27,844 nt of DNA. It comes from AC-32 sp046726435 (GTDB lineage: Bacteria; Actinomycetota; Thermoleophilia; Gaiellales; Gaiellaceae). Below are positions 1 through 8,888 of this stretch, one piece after another. Under the pieces are notes generated by a model that worked only from the letters and a program-made list of their open reading frames with translations, did no database searches and had not been told where the DNA came from. Within the stretch, counting starts at the first letter, position 1, and every line of letters begins with the position of its first letter. Position numbers and translations under genes: made by a program. Where the stretch lies: the NCBI GenBank assembly GCA_046726435.1, contig JBKPAM010000165.1:1-27844 (forward strand), written 5' to 3'.

Positions 1-2616
1 GTCGCCGGTCACGTCGCCGATCGCCATCGGCCCGTCCCAGTACAGGGCCCGGTAGGTGATCGGCGCGGCCGCGAGGCGCCCGTTCTCGAGCTGGCTCAGC
101 TGGATGAACCGGCTGTCGTGATGCGCGATCGCCAGTACGTCGGTCCGCCCGTCGGCATTGAGGTCGCCGGCTGCGAGCTCGCCCTCGCCGAGGCCGACGT
201 AGGTGTCGGGCGCGGCCAACGTGCCGTCGCTCGTCTGGGCGAACACCTGTGTTCCGATCCCGTTCGAGACGAGGTCGGTCCGGCCGTCGCCGGTCACGTC
301 GGCGAGGAGGACGTCGTCGCCGCACGGGTAGCCGTCGTACCGGTGCCTGGCGAAGCCGCCCGAGGCTCCTTGCGCATATACGTCGATCGCCGCGAACGAG
401 GCGGCACACCCGGCGATGTCCGGCCGGCCGTCGCCGGTGAGGTCGCCGACCTCGAGGCTCCAATCCCCGGACGGAGAAACGACGCTTGGTGTGAACCCGC
501 CGGCTCCGTTCCGGAAGATCCGGATCGAGCCGTCTTCACCGAGGGTGACGACGTCGCGGCGACCGTCGCCGTCCATGTCCGCGACGGCCAGCCCGCGCGG
601 GACGGTCGGCTGTGACAGGAGCAGGTGATCCGCGAGCGCGCCGCCGCGGTTGTAGAAGATCTCGGGGCCGCCCATCGTCGAGACGACGACGTCGATCGCG
701 CCGTCGCCGTCGAGGTCTCCGGTCCGGAGCCCGATCGCCCAGCCGAGGTCGACGGGGAAGGAGGTCGGGTCGCCGAGACCGCCCGTCGACCGCTGCGGGA
801 TCACCATCAGCTTGTACGGCGCGGCAGGGTCGTCTTCGACCGAGGTCGTGACGACGTCCTTTCGGCCGTCGCCGGTGATGTCGGCCAGATCGATCCCGCG
901 GAGCTGATTCACGTTCGGAAAGCCTCGCCACTGCTCCGGGTCGAACAGCGCGGGGGGGCGCGCGTCGGCGACCGAGAGCGAATACGACCCCCGCGCCGAC
1001 GCGAGACTCCTGGTGTCGAGGTAGTAGCGGCCGGCGGTACCTGCTGGGACGAGCACGCTCTCGCTCCTCCCGACGGTGTTGTCCACGCTCGAGCCGATCT
1101 GCCGCTGGCCTTGCGGGCCGATCACGTCCAGCCACGGATCGAGCTCGCTCGCGCGGAGCGTCGCCGACAGCGGCTGCGGCGTCACCGTCGCCGTGAACCA
1201 CTTCGCGCTCGCAACGTCGACTGCGAAGACGTCCTCGTCGCCCTCCGGTGAGATCGTCCCCGTCGCCGAGGTGCGGATCGTCGTTGCGCCCCTCGGCGCC
1301 TCGTTCGGCTCGTTCCCGTCGCCGGCCGGTTGTGGCGCAGCCGGCTGCGGCGCGCTTCCGACGGCCGCGGCCGCGTCGACGAGCCCGAGACCGTAGTACG
1401 GGTCGAGGCCCCGAGGTCCCCGGTCCCAGCCGCGCAGGACCTGCTTCACGACCTGCGCCTGGCTCCATTCGGGATGATGCGCGCGAACGAGCGCGACCAC
1501 GCCGGCGACGATGGACGACGCGAACGAGGTCCCGGATTCCGTCGCGTACGCCTCCGTCGGTCCAGCGGCAAGCGCCGTCGACGTCACGGCGATACCGGGC
1601 GCCGCCAGGTCGACCCAGTAGCCAGAGTTCGAGAACCACGCCGCGTCGCCGGAACCGTCGGTCGCGGCGACAGCGATGTCGGCATACGCGGCGGGATACG
1701 ACTGAATCGGCGCGCCGTCGTTGCCCGCCGCCGCGACGACGACCGCGCCCTTTCCGCGCGCGTACTGGATCGCGTCGTAGAGCGTCACGCTGTTCCAAGG
1801 GCCGCCGAACGACAGATTGATCACCTGCGCGCCGTTGTCCGCCGCCCACGTGATCCCGTCTGCGATGTCGAAGTCGCTTCCGGCGCCGGTTGCGTCAAGC
1901 ACCTTCACCGGCAGGATCGACGCGTTCCAGGCCACGCCGGCGATGCCGATGCCGTTGTTGGCCTCGGCCGCGGCGAGGCCGGCGACCATCGTGCCGTGAC
2001 CTTCGTCATCCTGCGCAACGGCGTCGTCGTTGACGAAGTCGTGCCCCGGCAGGATCCGGTTTACGAGATCCGGGTGGTCGAGGTCGACCCCTGTGTCGAC
2101 GATCGCCACCTTTACGCCGACCGAGCCGTGGGTGACGTCCCAGGCCGAGGGCAGCCTGAGCGGCAGCAGGTACTGCTGGTCGCTCGCAAAGCGCGGGTCG
2201 TTGGGAGTGGAGAGCGCGTAGCGGACGTAGTTGAGCTCGACGGCCGCGACCCGTGGATCGCGCGCGAGCGCACTGCGCGCCTTCTCGGCGTCGCCGACGC
2301 CGACGAGCCAGAACCTCGTGCCCTCGAGGATCCGGCGAGCGGTCGCGCCGGTCTGCGCCAGTGTGGCTTTACGCTGCGAGGCCGACACCCCCGCCGTGAA
2401 CTTCACCAGGAGTGTCTTGTGGTCGAACCTGCGCGTCTTCTGCGGGTGCGCCCGGACCGCGTTGGGGAGCCGGCGCAGCGAGGCTGTCTCCGTCTTCGCG
2501 GCCGCCCGCTGAACGGGCTTCGCATGACCGTCTCCGGCCACGATCCCTCCGGCGCCGGGCACAGCGCCGAGAGCGGCTACCGCCAGCGCCAGCCCTACGG
2601 CTTTCGCATTGCCCAC
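1..2616 (-). CDS. Secreted subtilisin-like (S8) serine protease with PPC-like and VCBS/FG-GAP repeats, partial
   Basis: The reading frame is open from a GTG at 2616 to the window edge, so the C-terminus is missing (872 codons seen). A short signal-like stretch (AVGLALAVAALGAV) is followed by an inhibitor-like propeptide (about residues 60-130, containing LLVKFTAG). The S8 catalytic domain shows Asp174 in IVDTGVD, His207 in GHGT, oxyanion Asn299 in AAAGND and Ser364 in GTSFASS, so all key residues are present. A PPC-like beta domain lies at about 452-547. After it come at least seven repeats of the form GDxxGDGRxDVV, typical of VCBS/FG-GAP calcium-binding propeller blades. The family cleaves proteins outside the cell; the propeller may bind a surface or substrate (inference). 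The start is a GTG with only a G-rich stretch upstream, so it is moderately sure. Confidence 0.9.
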   Translation of the reverse strand, partial: MGNAKAVGLALAVAALGAVPGAGGIVAGDGHAKPVQRAAAKTETASLRRLPNAVRAHPQKTRRFDHKTLLVKFTAGVSASQRKATLAQTGATARRILEGTRFWLVGVGDAEKARSALARDPRVAAVELNYVRYALSTPNDPRFASDQQYLLPLRLPSAWDVTHGSVGVKVAIVDTGVDLDHPDLVNRILPGHDFVNDDAVAQDDEGHGTMVAGLAAAEANNGIGIAGVAWNASILPVKVLDATGAGSDFDIADGITWAADNGAQVINLSFGGPWNSVTLYDAIQYARGKGAVVVAAAGNDGAPIQSYPAAYADIAVAATDGSGDAAWFSNSGYWVDLAAPGIAVTSTALAAGPTEAYATESGTSFASSIVAGVVALVRAHHPEWSQAQVVKQVLRGWDRGPRGLDPYYGLGLVDAAAAVGSAPQPAAPQPAGDGNEPNEAPRGATTIRTSATGTISPEGDEDVFAVDVASAKWFTATVTPQPLSATLRASELDPWLDVIGPQGQRQIGSSVDNTVGRSESVLVPAGTAGRYYLDTRSLASARGSYSLSVADARPPALFDPEQWRGFPNVNQLRGIDLADITGDGRKDVVTTSVEDDPAAPYKLMVIPQRSTGGLGDPTSFPVDLGWAIGLRTGDLDGDGAIDVVVSTMGGPEIFYNRGGALADHLLLSQPTVPRGLAVADMDGDGRRDVVTLGEDGSIRIFRNGAGGFTPSVVSPSGDWSLEVGDLTGDGRPDIAGCAASFAAIDVYAQGASGGFARHRYDGYPCGDDVLLADVTGDGRTDLVSNGIGTQVFAQTSDGTLAAPDTYVGLGEGELAAGDLNADGRTDVLAIAHHDSRFIQLSQLENGRLAAAPITYRALYWDGPMAIGDVTGD

Positions 2617-2733
2617 CTCAGTATCGGGACCCCCACACCCCCGTCGCGTGCCGCCCCCGCTAGAACGAAGGAGAATAGCCGGTTCAGGGCGATGTCGTCA
2701 GCCCGGCGCGGGCCACGGCTCCGCACCCACCCG

Positions 2734-4050
2734 TCAGCCGGCGCGGTAGCGCGCGAGCGACTGGCTCTCGCCGACCGACCCTGCGGCGACGATCCGAGCG
2801 TCCCGCTGCACGGCCAGCCCGCCCACCCAGTCGGCGCCTGTGCTGAAGTCGCTCACCACGAGGCCGCGGCGGCCGAACGAGCGGTCGAGCGCACCTGCGC
2901 GGCCGTACCGAGCCAGCACCCAGGCGGATGTGTCGAGCCGACCGTCGTCGAACACCCGACCGGCGACGACGATCCAGCCGTTCGGCTGCTGGACGACCGC
3001 GTCCGCATAGCCACCGTGAGGCCCGGGTCTCGTCAACCTCTTTCCACCCGCGCCGAAGCTGCGATCGAGGCGGCCGTTCGCTCGCAGCCGCGCGACTGCG
3101 ATCCGTGGCACGGTGCCGCGCTTCCCGGAGCTGCCGGCGAGAACGATCCGGCCGCCGCGCCACAGCGCCAGACCGCGGACGCCATCAGAGAGCCGGTGGC
3201 CGAAGTCGACGGTCGCGCGGCCGTCGTCGGAGAAGGTTCGGTCGAGCGTGCCGTTGCGTCGGAAGCGAGCGACGGCGAAGTCTTCCTCGGTCCGATACAC
3301 GTTGTGCGTGCCCCCGCCGGCGACGAGGATCTTCCCGCCCGACTGGAGCGCGACGGCAGACGCGTCGTCGTCGCCGAAGCCGAAGTCGACCGAGGCGAGC
3401 CCGTCGCGCGAGAAGCTCCTGTCGAGCCTGCCGTCGGGTAGGTAGCGCGCGACGGCGAACAGCTCGTCGTTCTGCGCGTCGTTGCCGCGGAAGCGCATAC
3501 CGACCGCCACGATCCTGCCGTCCGGCTGCACGGCAACGTCGTACGCCCGGCTCGCGCCGTACCTCGAGAACATCGTGCGCACCACGCCGCCGGCGCCGAA
3601 GCTCCGGTCGAGGCGCCCGTCCGGCAGAAAACGGACGAGGGCGAAGCAGACGGCGTAGGGGCAGTCGGCCTCTCCCGCCACGACGATCCTGCCGTTCCGC
3701 TGGATCGCGACGGCGTGGGCGAACTCGGCTGCGCCGAGGTCGATCTCGGCGAAGCCTTCGCCCGCGAACGTCCGGTCGAGCGATCCGCCGGCCGTGTAGC
3801 GGAAGACGCCGAAGTACCAGTGCGAAGTAGCGTCCAGGATCTCGCCGGTGACGAGGATCTTGCCGTCGGGCTGGAGTGCGACGTCCTCCCCGCCGCGCGG
3901 CAGGTAGGTGTTCGTCGACGCGCGGACCGCGAGCGTGCGCACCCAACCGTCGCCCGAGAAGCTCCTGTCGAGCTCACCGCCCGCGGCCAGCGCCACGGCG
4001 GCCCCGGCCGCGACAATCAAGACCGCTGTGGCGCGCAAAGCACGGGTCAT
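2734..4050 (-). CDS. Secreted delta-60 repeat beta-propeller protein
   Basis: This is a 438-residue protein with an N-terminal signal sequence (TRALRATAVLIVAAGAAVALA). It is built almost wholly of repeats that alternate LDRSF/LDRTF-x-x-x-G with a segment like VALQPDGKILVTG and then FAVARYLPDGR. I count seven LDR[ST]F copies, which fits the delta-60 repeat family and would suit a seven-bladed propeller. No catalytic motif is visible. It lies 117 bp upstream of the S8 protease on the same strand, so the two could be transcribed together, though nothing shows this. Function is unknown; a surface or extracellular binding role is inference from the fold and signal peptide. Confidence 0.85.
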   Translation of the reverse strand: MTRALRATAVLIVAAGAAVALAAGGELDRSFSGDGWVRTLAVRASTNTYLPRGGEDVALQPDGKILVTGEILDATSHWYFGVFRYTAGGSLDRTFAGEGFAEIDLGAAEFAHAVAIQRNGRIVVAGEADCPYAVCFALVRFLPDGRLDRSFGAGGVVRTMFSRYGASRAYDVAVQPDGRIVAVGMRFRGNDAQNDELFAVARYLPDGRLDRSFSRDGLASVDFGFGDDDASAVALQSGGKILVAGGGTHNVYRTEEDFAVARFRRNGTLDRTFSDDGRATVDFGHRLSDGVRGLALWRGGRIVLAGSSGKRGTVPRIAVARLRANGRLDRSFGAGGKRLTRPGPHGGYADAVVQQPNGWIVVAGRVFDDGRLDTSAWVLARYGRAGALDRSFGRRGLVVSDFSTGADWVGGLAVQRDARIVAAGSVGESQSLARYRAG

Positions 4051-4122
4051 GCGGCGAAGCGCTTTACCCGGCGCGCGCGGCCCCGAAACGGCGTCTCACG
4101 CAGCGACAGGGCGTTCGTCAGA

Positions 4123-5832
4123 TCAGACCGGGACGGCCGTGACGACGATGTTGTCCAGGAAGTGCTTGGTCGTCGTGTCGAATCGGCCGCCGCAGGTGAC
4201 AAGCACGAGCCTCGGCGGGCCGCGTCGATCGAACACGGTCAGCGGCAGGACCGTCTTGGCATAGGTCTCCACCGTGACGACCCGATACCTGTGGACGGCG
4301 CCGTCGGCGGTGGTGATGAGGATCCGCTCGCCGCGACGCGCGTGTGGGAGCGTGTAGAAGGCGCCTGGTCCGGTGGTGGCGAAGTCGTAGTGCCCCGCGA
4401 TGAGGATCGCGCCCGAGTGTGCCGTCGGCGCCATTCCGTCTCGCCACCAGCCCAGGCGCCATTTGTTCCCGGGCATGCCCAGGGTGCCCGTCGCGATGTC
4501 GATGACCTCCGGCACGATCGCTGCCTTGACGCCCAGCCGCGGGGCTCTGAGCAAGACGGGGACCCGACCGCCCCGAGCCGGCGAGCGAGCATTCGCTGTC
4601 GCGTCGCCTCTCCCGGTCGAGATGTGTGGCGTGCTCAGGGTCGTCTCGGACACGACTCCACACGGCGTTGGTGCGCCGGCGAGTGAGGCTGGGCCGACAA
4701 GGCGCTGCCGGTAGGTGTAGAAGCCCGCCTTCGCGACCTGCACCGGCGGTGTGCTGAACTCGGCGGCCGTCACATCCATCCGGCGCTGCCAGTACGGAGA
4801 GCCCGTGCAGGTGATCGCGCTCCTCGACGGGAACGGCCCGAAGAGCTCGACCTCGACCGAAGCCGTGCGCCCGGCGAGGCCGGCGACACGCACGCGGTCG
4901 AAGATCGTGCCGCCCGCCCTCACGATCTGGTGCGAGACGAGGCTGGTCACGACCGGACGCGCGAGCCGGGACACACGGGCGGCGACCTGTTGGCTGCTCG
5001 GCATCGCGAGGCGCTGCCCGTTCGGCGCGGCCAGCGCGGTCGACGGGGCGAAGATCCTGGGTTGGGTCGCAGCGAGCTCCCGGCTGGCAACCTGGAGCTG
5101 CACGTGAACCGCCGTCGGCTTGAGGGTGATCACCGCCCGGCCTCGCCCGTCCGTACGCACGCGTGACGGCACCTTGGCGCCGAGTGCTGAGAGCGAGAGC
5201 GTCGCGTGGGGTAGCGCATGACCGCTTGCGGAGCGGATCGAGACCGTCGCCTTCGTCGGGTGGTTCACGATCAGGCGCTTCGGAACGCGTGTCGCGACCC
5301 TGTAGGGGCCGTGATAGCGGGCCGCGGCGCGAGCAATCGATCGGAAGCGCAGGGCGACCTTCGCGGGCATCGCGTCCAGATCGAGCTCCCCTGGACGAGC
5401 CGTGCCCATCAGCGAATTGACGTAGAGCATCGTCGCGGCCTGGCGCACCGGGCTCATGCTCCGCCCAAAGGCCCACAGCGCGTAGGCGATCCTCTCCTGC
5501 TTCGCACGGCTGACGATCTCCCCGTCGCGGTTGCGGAGGACGGTCGAGGTGATCTCCCGATAGCGATAGGACTGCGAGGCGTACCAGTAGCGCAGATCGA
5601 TGCAGAAGGTGGGTCGGTGACCGTTCACGGCGCCGCGGAAGTCACCGAACCAGCGTATGCCGTAGCGGGTAGCGCGATAGAAGCCGACGCCGGCCGTCCC
5701 GCAGATGTCCCGGCCCGAACGCGCACACGGATCGTTCTGATTCGGCGGCTTCGCAGCGCGCGGTGCGGACGACGTGACGAGAAGGGCGACCACACAAGCG
5801 ACGAACACCGTTGTGGCCCCCCGCAACCGCAT
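4123..5832 (-). CDS. Secreted thioester-like/Ig-like protein with C-terminal class F sortase domain
   Basis: This is a 569-residue protein. The start chosen is the ATG at 5832 because a signal peptide follows directly (MRLRGATTVFVACVVALLV); the frame stays open upstream but that part has shadow composition. Residues about 45-145 resemble an actinobacterial TQXA/thioester domain, with Cys77 in FCID and Gln131 in RQAA as possible thioester partners (tentative). Residues about 183-250 and 300-400 look Ig-like; the second has the ELFGPF, GFYTYR and PCG pattern seen in such surface proteins. Residues about 425-569 are a class F sortase with His481 in AGHYD and Cys547 in LVTCGG. The usual Arg just before the final DN is Leu559. 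Sortases join surface proteins through an LPXTG-like signal; no LPXTG protein is visible in the window. Confidence 0.85.
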   Translation of the reverse strand: MRLRGATTVFVACVVALLVTSSAPRAAKPPNQNDPCARSGRDICGTAGVGFYRATRYGIRWFGDFRGAVNGHRPTFCIDLRYWYASQSYRYREITSTVLRNRDGEIVSRAKQERIAYALWAFGRSMSPVRQAATMLYVNSLMGTARPGELDLDAMPAKVALRFRSIARAAARYHGPYRVATRVPKRLIVNHPTKATVSIRSASGHALPHATLSLSALGAKVPSRVRTDGRGRAVITLKPTAVHVQLQVASRELAATQPRIFAPSTALAAPNGQRLAMPSSQQVAARVSRLARPVVTSLVSHQIVRAGGTIFDRVRVAGLAGRTASVEVELFGPFPSRSAITCTGSPYWQRRMDVTAAEFSTPPVQVAKAGFYTYRQRLVGPASLAGAPTPCGVVSETTLSTPHISTGRGDATANARSPARGGRVPVLLRAPRLGVKAAIVPEVIDIATGTLGMPGNKWRLGWWRDGMAPTAHSGAILIAGHYDFATTGPGAFYTLPHARRGERILITTADGAVHRYRVVTVETYAKTVLPLTVFDRRGPPRLVLVTCGGRFDTTTKHFLDNIVVTAVPV

Positions 5833-5884
5833 TGGCTCGACTTCGCGGGGAGGGACGCATTCCCTCCTGTGACGTCGCAGATCG

Positions 5885-6707
5885 TTAGCGATCGAAGTTC
5901 GTGCCCAACCCGGACGCCGTCGCGAACGCGTAGACCTGCTTGGCGACGGCGAGGTCCTCGATCGCGAGGCCGAACGGATTGACGACGACGATCTCGTCGG
6001 GGTGTGATCGCCCGTGCTGTGCACCGGCGAGAAGCCGGCCGAGCTCGGTGTCGTCCGCCCTGGCGATCGTCCCCTCGCGGAGCAGGCGCCCGAGCAGGCG
6101 GTGCTCGTCGGCGGCGATCAGGTTCCAGTCGTCGACGAACAGCTTGTCGGCGCGGAGGAAGACCTCCGGCAGGGGATCGTCGAGCGAGACGTTGACGAGG
6201 AGCGCACCCGGCTGGAGCCACTCGTGGCGGAGGTACGGCGTCGTTGTGGTGGTGACCGTGACGATGAGCCCGGCCCCGCGGATCGCCTGCTCGGCCGAGT
6301 CGGTGACGGGAGACCGATGTGGCGAGCGACCCGGCCCGCTTGCGTTCGCGGTCGTAGACGCGGATCTCGCACAGCTGCGGGAGTCGGGGCGGGAGCACCT
6401 CGAGGTGGCCGCGGGCGAGGGCGCCGGCCCCGATCAGCGCAAGTCGCTCCACGGGCGCCACGGCGAGCAACTCGACTGTGGCGCTGATGATCTTGACCCC
6501 GGGGGCAGAATCGACCTCCGCGGGCATGGCGAGGCTGCGCAGCGGCTCGCCGTTGTGCTCCCAGCCGAGGTAGGCCTCGGCGGACAGGATCGTCTCGCCG
6601 CGACCGTGCGCCGCAAGCGCCGCTGCCACCGCGCCGACGACGTCGACGTGGTCGAGCGCGGCCGCGACGTCGCTTCCGGACAGGTAGAGGAGCGTGTCGA
6701 CCCTCAT
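5885..6707 (-). pseudogene. sbnB: sbnB-like 2,3-diaminopropionate biosynthesis dehydrogenase, broken by deletion and frameshift
   Basis: The intact family (ornithine cyclodeaminase/SbnB fold, about 330-340 residues) hydrolyses N-(1-amino-1-carboxy-2-ethyl)-glutamate with NAD to L-2,3-diaminopropionate and 2-oxoglutarate. The ATG at 6707 overlaps the sbnA stop (ATGA). The first part reads well (LLYLSGSDVAAALDHVDVV, then LALIGAGALARGHLEVL for the NAD site). Between KIISAT and VELLAV about 40-45 residues are missing, including the conserved segment like MEASLISSMRTAA in S. aureus SbnB. Near 6310-6320 the frame shifts; after it come SPVTDSAEQAIRGAGLIV, KLFVDDWN and VVNPFGLAIEDLAVA, ending at TAA 5885-5887. 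Only about 274 codons remain. Two separate lesions make a single sequencing error unlikely. Confidence 0.85.
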
Positions 6708-7539
6708 GCGGCGACGGCCACGGCGACCGCTGCGATCTCGTCCACCGGCCCGAGGTCCGCGGGGCCGAGCCGGACGCCGTTGCGAGCGAGCCAGCGGTCG
6801 GAGTAGATGGTGGAGCGGTAGGCGGCCCCGCCGTTGGGGCAGATGCAGGCGATCCGCTCGAGCTCGGGATCGCGGGCGAGCAGGCGCGCGCAGGCGGCGA
6901 TCGTCGCGCCGCTCGAGCCGCCGAGCTCGATTCCGGTCGCCGCCACTTCTCGGCAGAAGGCGAATGCCTCCGCGTCGCGGACGAGCAGGGCCTCGTCGCA
7001 GAGGCCCGGCTGGACGAACGAGGAGCGCTTGCCCGCGCCGATTCCGGTCAGGAGTCGCGGGCCCGGCCGACCGCCGAGCGCGACCGATCCCTGCGCATCG
7101 ACGGCGATCACCCGCGTGCAGGGGCTCTCGCGGCGGCAGAAGCGGGCGATGCCGGCGAGTGTTCCGCCGGTCGAGACCGGAACGAGAACGGCGTCGAGGT
7201 CGCCGTCCAGCTGCTCCAGCAGCTCCGGCGCGGTGCCCCGCTCGTGCGCGCGCGGGTTGGCGGGGTTCCCGTACTGATCGGGCCACACGTGGGCCGAGGA
7301 TGCGGTGCAAAGCTCGCGGACGTGCGCGATCCGCGCGAGCAGGTAGCCGCCGGCCGGATCGGGCGTGTCGACGAGCTCGAGCCGGGCGCCGAGCTACCGC
7401 AGGCGGCCGACGTTCTCGGGTCGTCTTCGGGTCGATCACCGCAACGAAGCGGTAGCCGCGGGCCCGGGCGAGCCAGGCGAGTGCGATCTCGAGGTTTCCC
7501 GAGGTCGACTCGACGCGGCGTACCGCCGGCGCGCCTCAT
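6704..7539 (-). pseudogene. sbnA: sbnA-like PLP-dependent synthase, N-terminally truncated with frameshift and nonsense codon
   Basis: SbnA belongs to the cysteine synthase fold and joins O-phosphoserine to glutamate with PLP. Here the recognisable protein begins directly after the murF-like stop, at RRVESTSGNLEIALAWLAR, which matches the middle of the family (IESTSGNLGIALAM in S. aureus). The first 60-70 residues, with the Lys that binds PLP, are gone. After VIDPKT the frame shifts (near 7420) and the new frame meets TAG at 7394-7396. It then continues as LGARLELVDTPD, GGYLLARIAHV, VWPDQYGNPANPRAH, VPVSTGGTLAGIARF and GIELGGSSGATIAA to the TGA at 6704. An ATG overlapping the murF-like stop (7537-7539) is probably the old start. 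Three lesions rule out an active enzyme from this copy. Confidence 0.85.
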
Positions 7540-8888
7540 CGCGTGAGTGCCTCGGCGAGCCGCTCCAGGCCGGCCGTTCGCGAGCCCTTGAGCAGGACGA
7601 CGTCGCCGCGGCGCAACAGCGAGCGGAGCGGCGCGATCGCGGAGTCGAGGTCAGGAAACCAGAGGCACTCGGTGCGGCCGGTGGCGCCGTCGAGGTAGCC
7701 GCAGGCGCCGGGGCCCACCGCGACGAGCAGGTCGACGCCGACCGCACCGGCCTGCCGGCCGGCGAGGGCGTGCCAGCGGGCCGTCTCGCTCCCGAGCTCG
7801 GCCATCGGCCCGAGCACCGCGATCGCCCGGCCGCCGTTGCGTCGTGCGGCGAGCGCCTCGAGCCCCGCGCGCAGCGAGAGCGGGTTCGCGTTGTAGGCGT
7901 CGTTGATCAGCAGCGCTCCCCGTCGCAACCGGTGCTCCTCGCCGCGCCAGGGAGAGAGCGAGATCGACGCGGCCCCCTCGCCGATTCGTTCGAGCGGAAG
8001 GCCGAGCGCCGCGTACGCGGCGGCAGCCGCGGCGAGGCTCAGGCGGTGGTGCGGCAGGCGGAGATTGGTGGAGAGCTCGACCCGCTCGCCGCGGACCGCC
8101 AGCACGAGCTCGGCGCCCGCCTGGTGGGGCCGCCAGGCGAGCGGGTGCACGTCGGCCTCGCGGGCGAGCGCGAAGGACCACTCGTCTAGGTCGCCGCGGC
8201 GGTACGGCTCGAGCAACGGCTCGCCGAACGGCAGGACGACCGGCGACCCGCGTGGAAGCGCCGCGATCAGCGCCGCCTCCTCGGCGGCCACCCCCTCGAC
8301 GCTTTCGAAGAAGTCGAGATGCTCCGGGCCGATTGCGGTCACGACGCCGAGGTCGGGCCGCGCGGTCGAGCAGAGAGCGGCGAGCTCGCCCGGAGCGCCG
8401 GTGCCGAGCTCGCAGACGCAGGCGGCGGTCTCGGGCTCGAGCTGCGCGAGCGTGAGCGGCACGCCCAGCTCGTTGTTGTGGCTCGCCCGGCTCGCAACGG
8501 TCGGCAGGTGCGGGGCGAGCAGCGCATGCAGCACGTCCTTGACCGTGGTCTTGCCGGCCGAGCCGGCGACGCCGATCACGCGCGCCCGCGCACGCGCGCG
8601 AACGAGCCCGCCGATCTCCGCCAGCGTCTCGAGCGGCTCGCCGGTCTCCAGCGCCGCGAGCGACCCGGCCTGCGGCGCGTGGCCGAGGGCGCAGAGGACG
8701 GCGACGGCGCCGCGGCGGGCAGCGTCCTCGGCGAAGTCGTGCCCGTCGGCACGCGAGCCCGGCAGGCAGACGAACAGCGATCCCGGCCGCGCGAGCCGTG
8801 AGTCGGCTACCACCCCGCGCACGGCGAGCTCCGGGTTGCCGCGCACGAGCGCCGCGGAACGGATCTCGCCGAGCCGCAGCGGGATCAC
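7536..8888 (-). CDS. MurF-type ATP-dependent amino-acid/peptide ligase
   Basis: This is a 450-residue protein of normal MurF length. MurF adds a dipeptide to a UDP-muramyl-tripeptide using ATP. Visible motifs in order are the N-terminal MurF signature (VRGVVADSR, PGSLFVCLPGSRADGHDF), the P-loop GVAGSAGKTT at about 107-116, SHNNELGVPLTLAQL, and the C-terminal NDAYNANPLSLRAGLEAL. The start is the GTG at 8888, overlapping the stop of the upstream PLP gene as GTGA; the longer frame upstream is a shadow. No other cell-wall (dcw) gene is near, and the flanking genes are a PLP enzyme and diaminopropionate gene remnants. It may therefore be a pathway-specific ligase rather than the housekeeping MurF (inference). 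If no other murF exists in the genome, it is simply murF. Confidence 0.85.
   Translation of the reverse strand: MIPLRLGEIRSAALVRGNPELAVRGVVADSRLARPGSLFVCLPGSRADGHDFAEDAARRGAVAVLCALGHAPQAGSLAALETGEPLETLAEIGGLVRARARARVIGVAGSAGKTTVKDVLHALLAPHLPTVASRASHNNELGVPLTLAQLEPETAACVCELGTGAPGELAALCSTARPDLGVVTAIGPEHLDFFESVEGVAAEEAALIAALPRGSPVVLPFGEPLLEPYRRGDLDEWSFALAREADVHPLAWRPHQAGAELVLAVRGERVELSTNLRLPHHRLSLAAAAAAYAALGLPLERIGEGAASISLSPWRGEEHRLRRGALLINDAYNANPLSLRAGLEALAARRNGGRAIAVLGPMAELGSETARWHALAGRQAGAVGVDLLVAVGPGACGYLDGATGRTECLWFPDLDSAIAPLRSLLRRGDVVLLKGSRTAGLERLAEALTR

Noticed and set aside
536..1849. A long minus-strand frame rich in Arg
   Set aside because: It is out of frame with the protease, which shows catalytic and repeat motifs over the same bases.
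1330..3441. A 703-codon plus-strand open frame
   Set aside because: It lies opposite the S8 protease and delta-60 genes, whose domains are clear on the minus strand. It is Arg/Asp/Val-rich, typical of antisense shadows in GC-rich DNA.
5642..5860. Small gene starting at ATG 5860 right after GGAGGGA
   Set aside because: The Shine-Dalgarno-like run is only one base from the ATG, and the frame overlaps the signal peptide of the sortase protein in another frame.
5625..7439. One continuous 604-codon minus-strand gene
   Set aside because: It runs through parts of sbnA and sbnB only because of their frameshifts; the true protein signal changes frame inside it.
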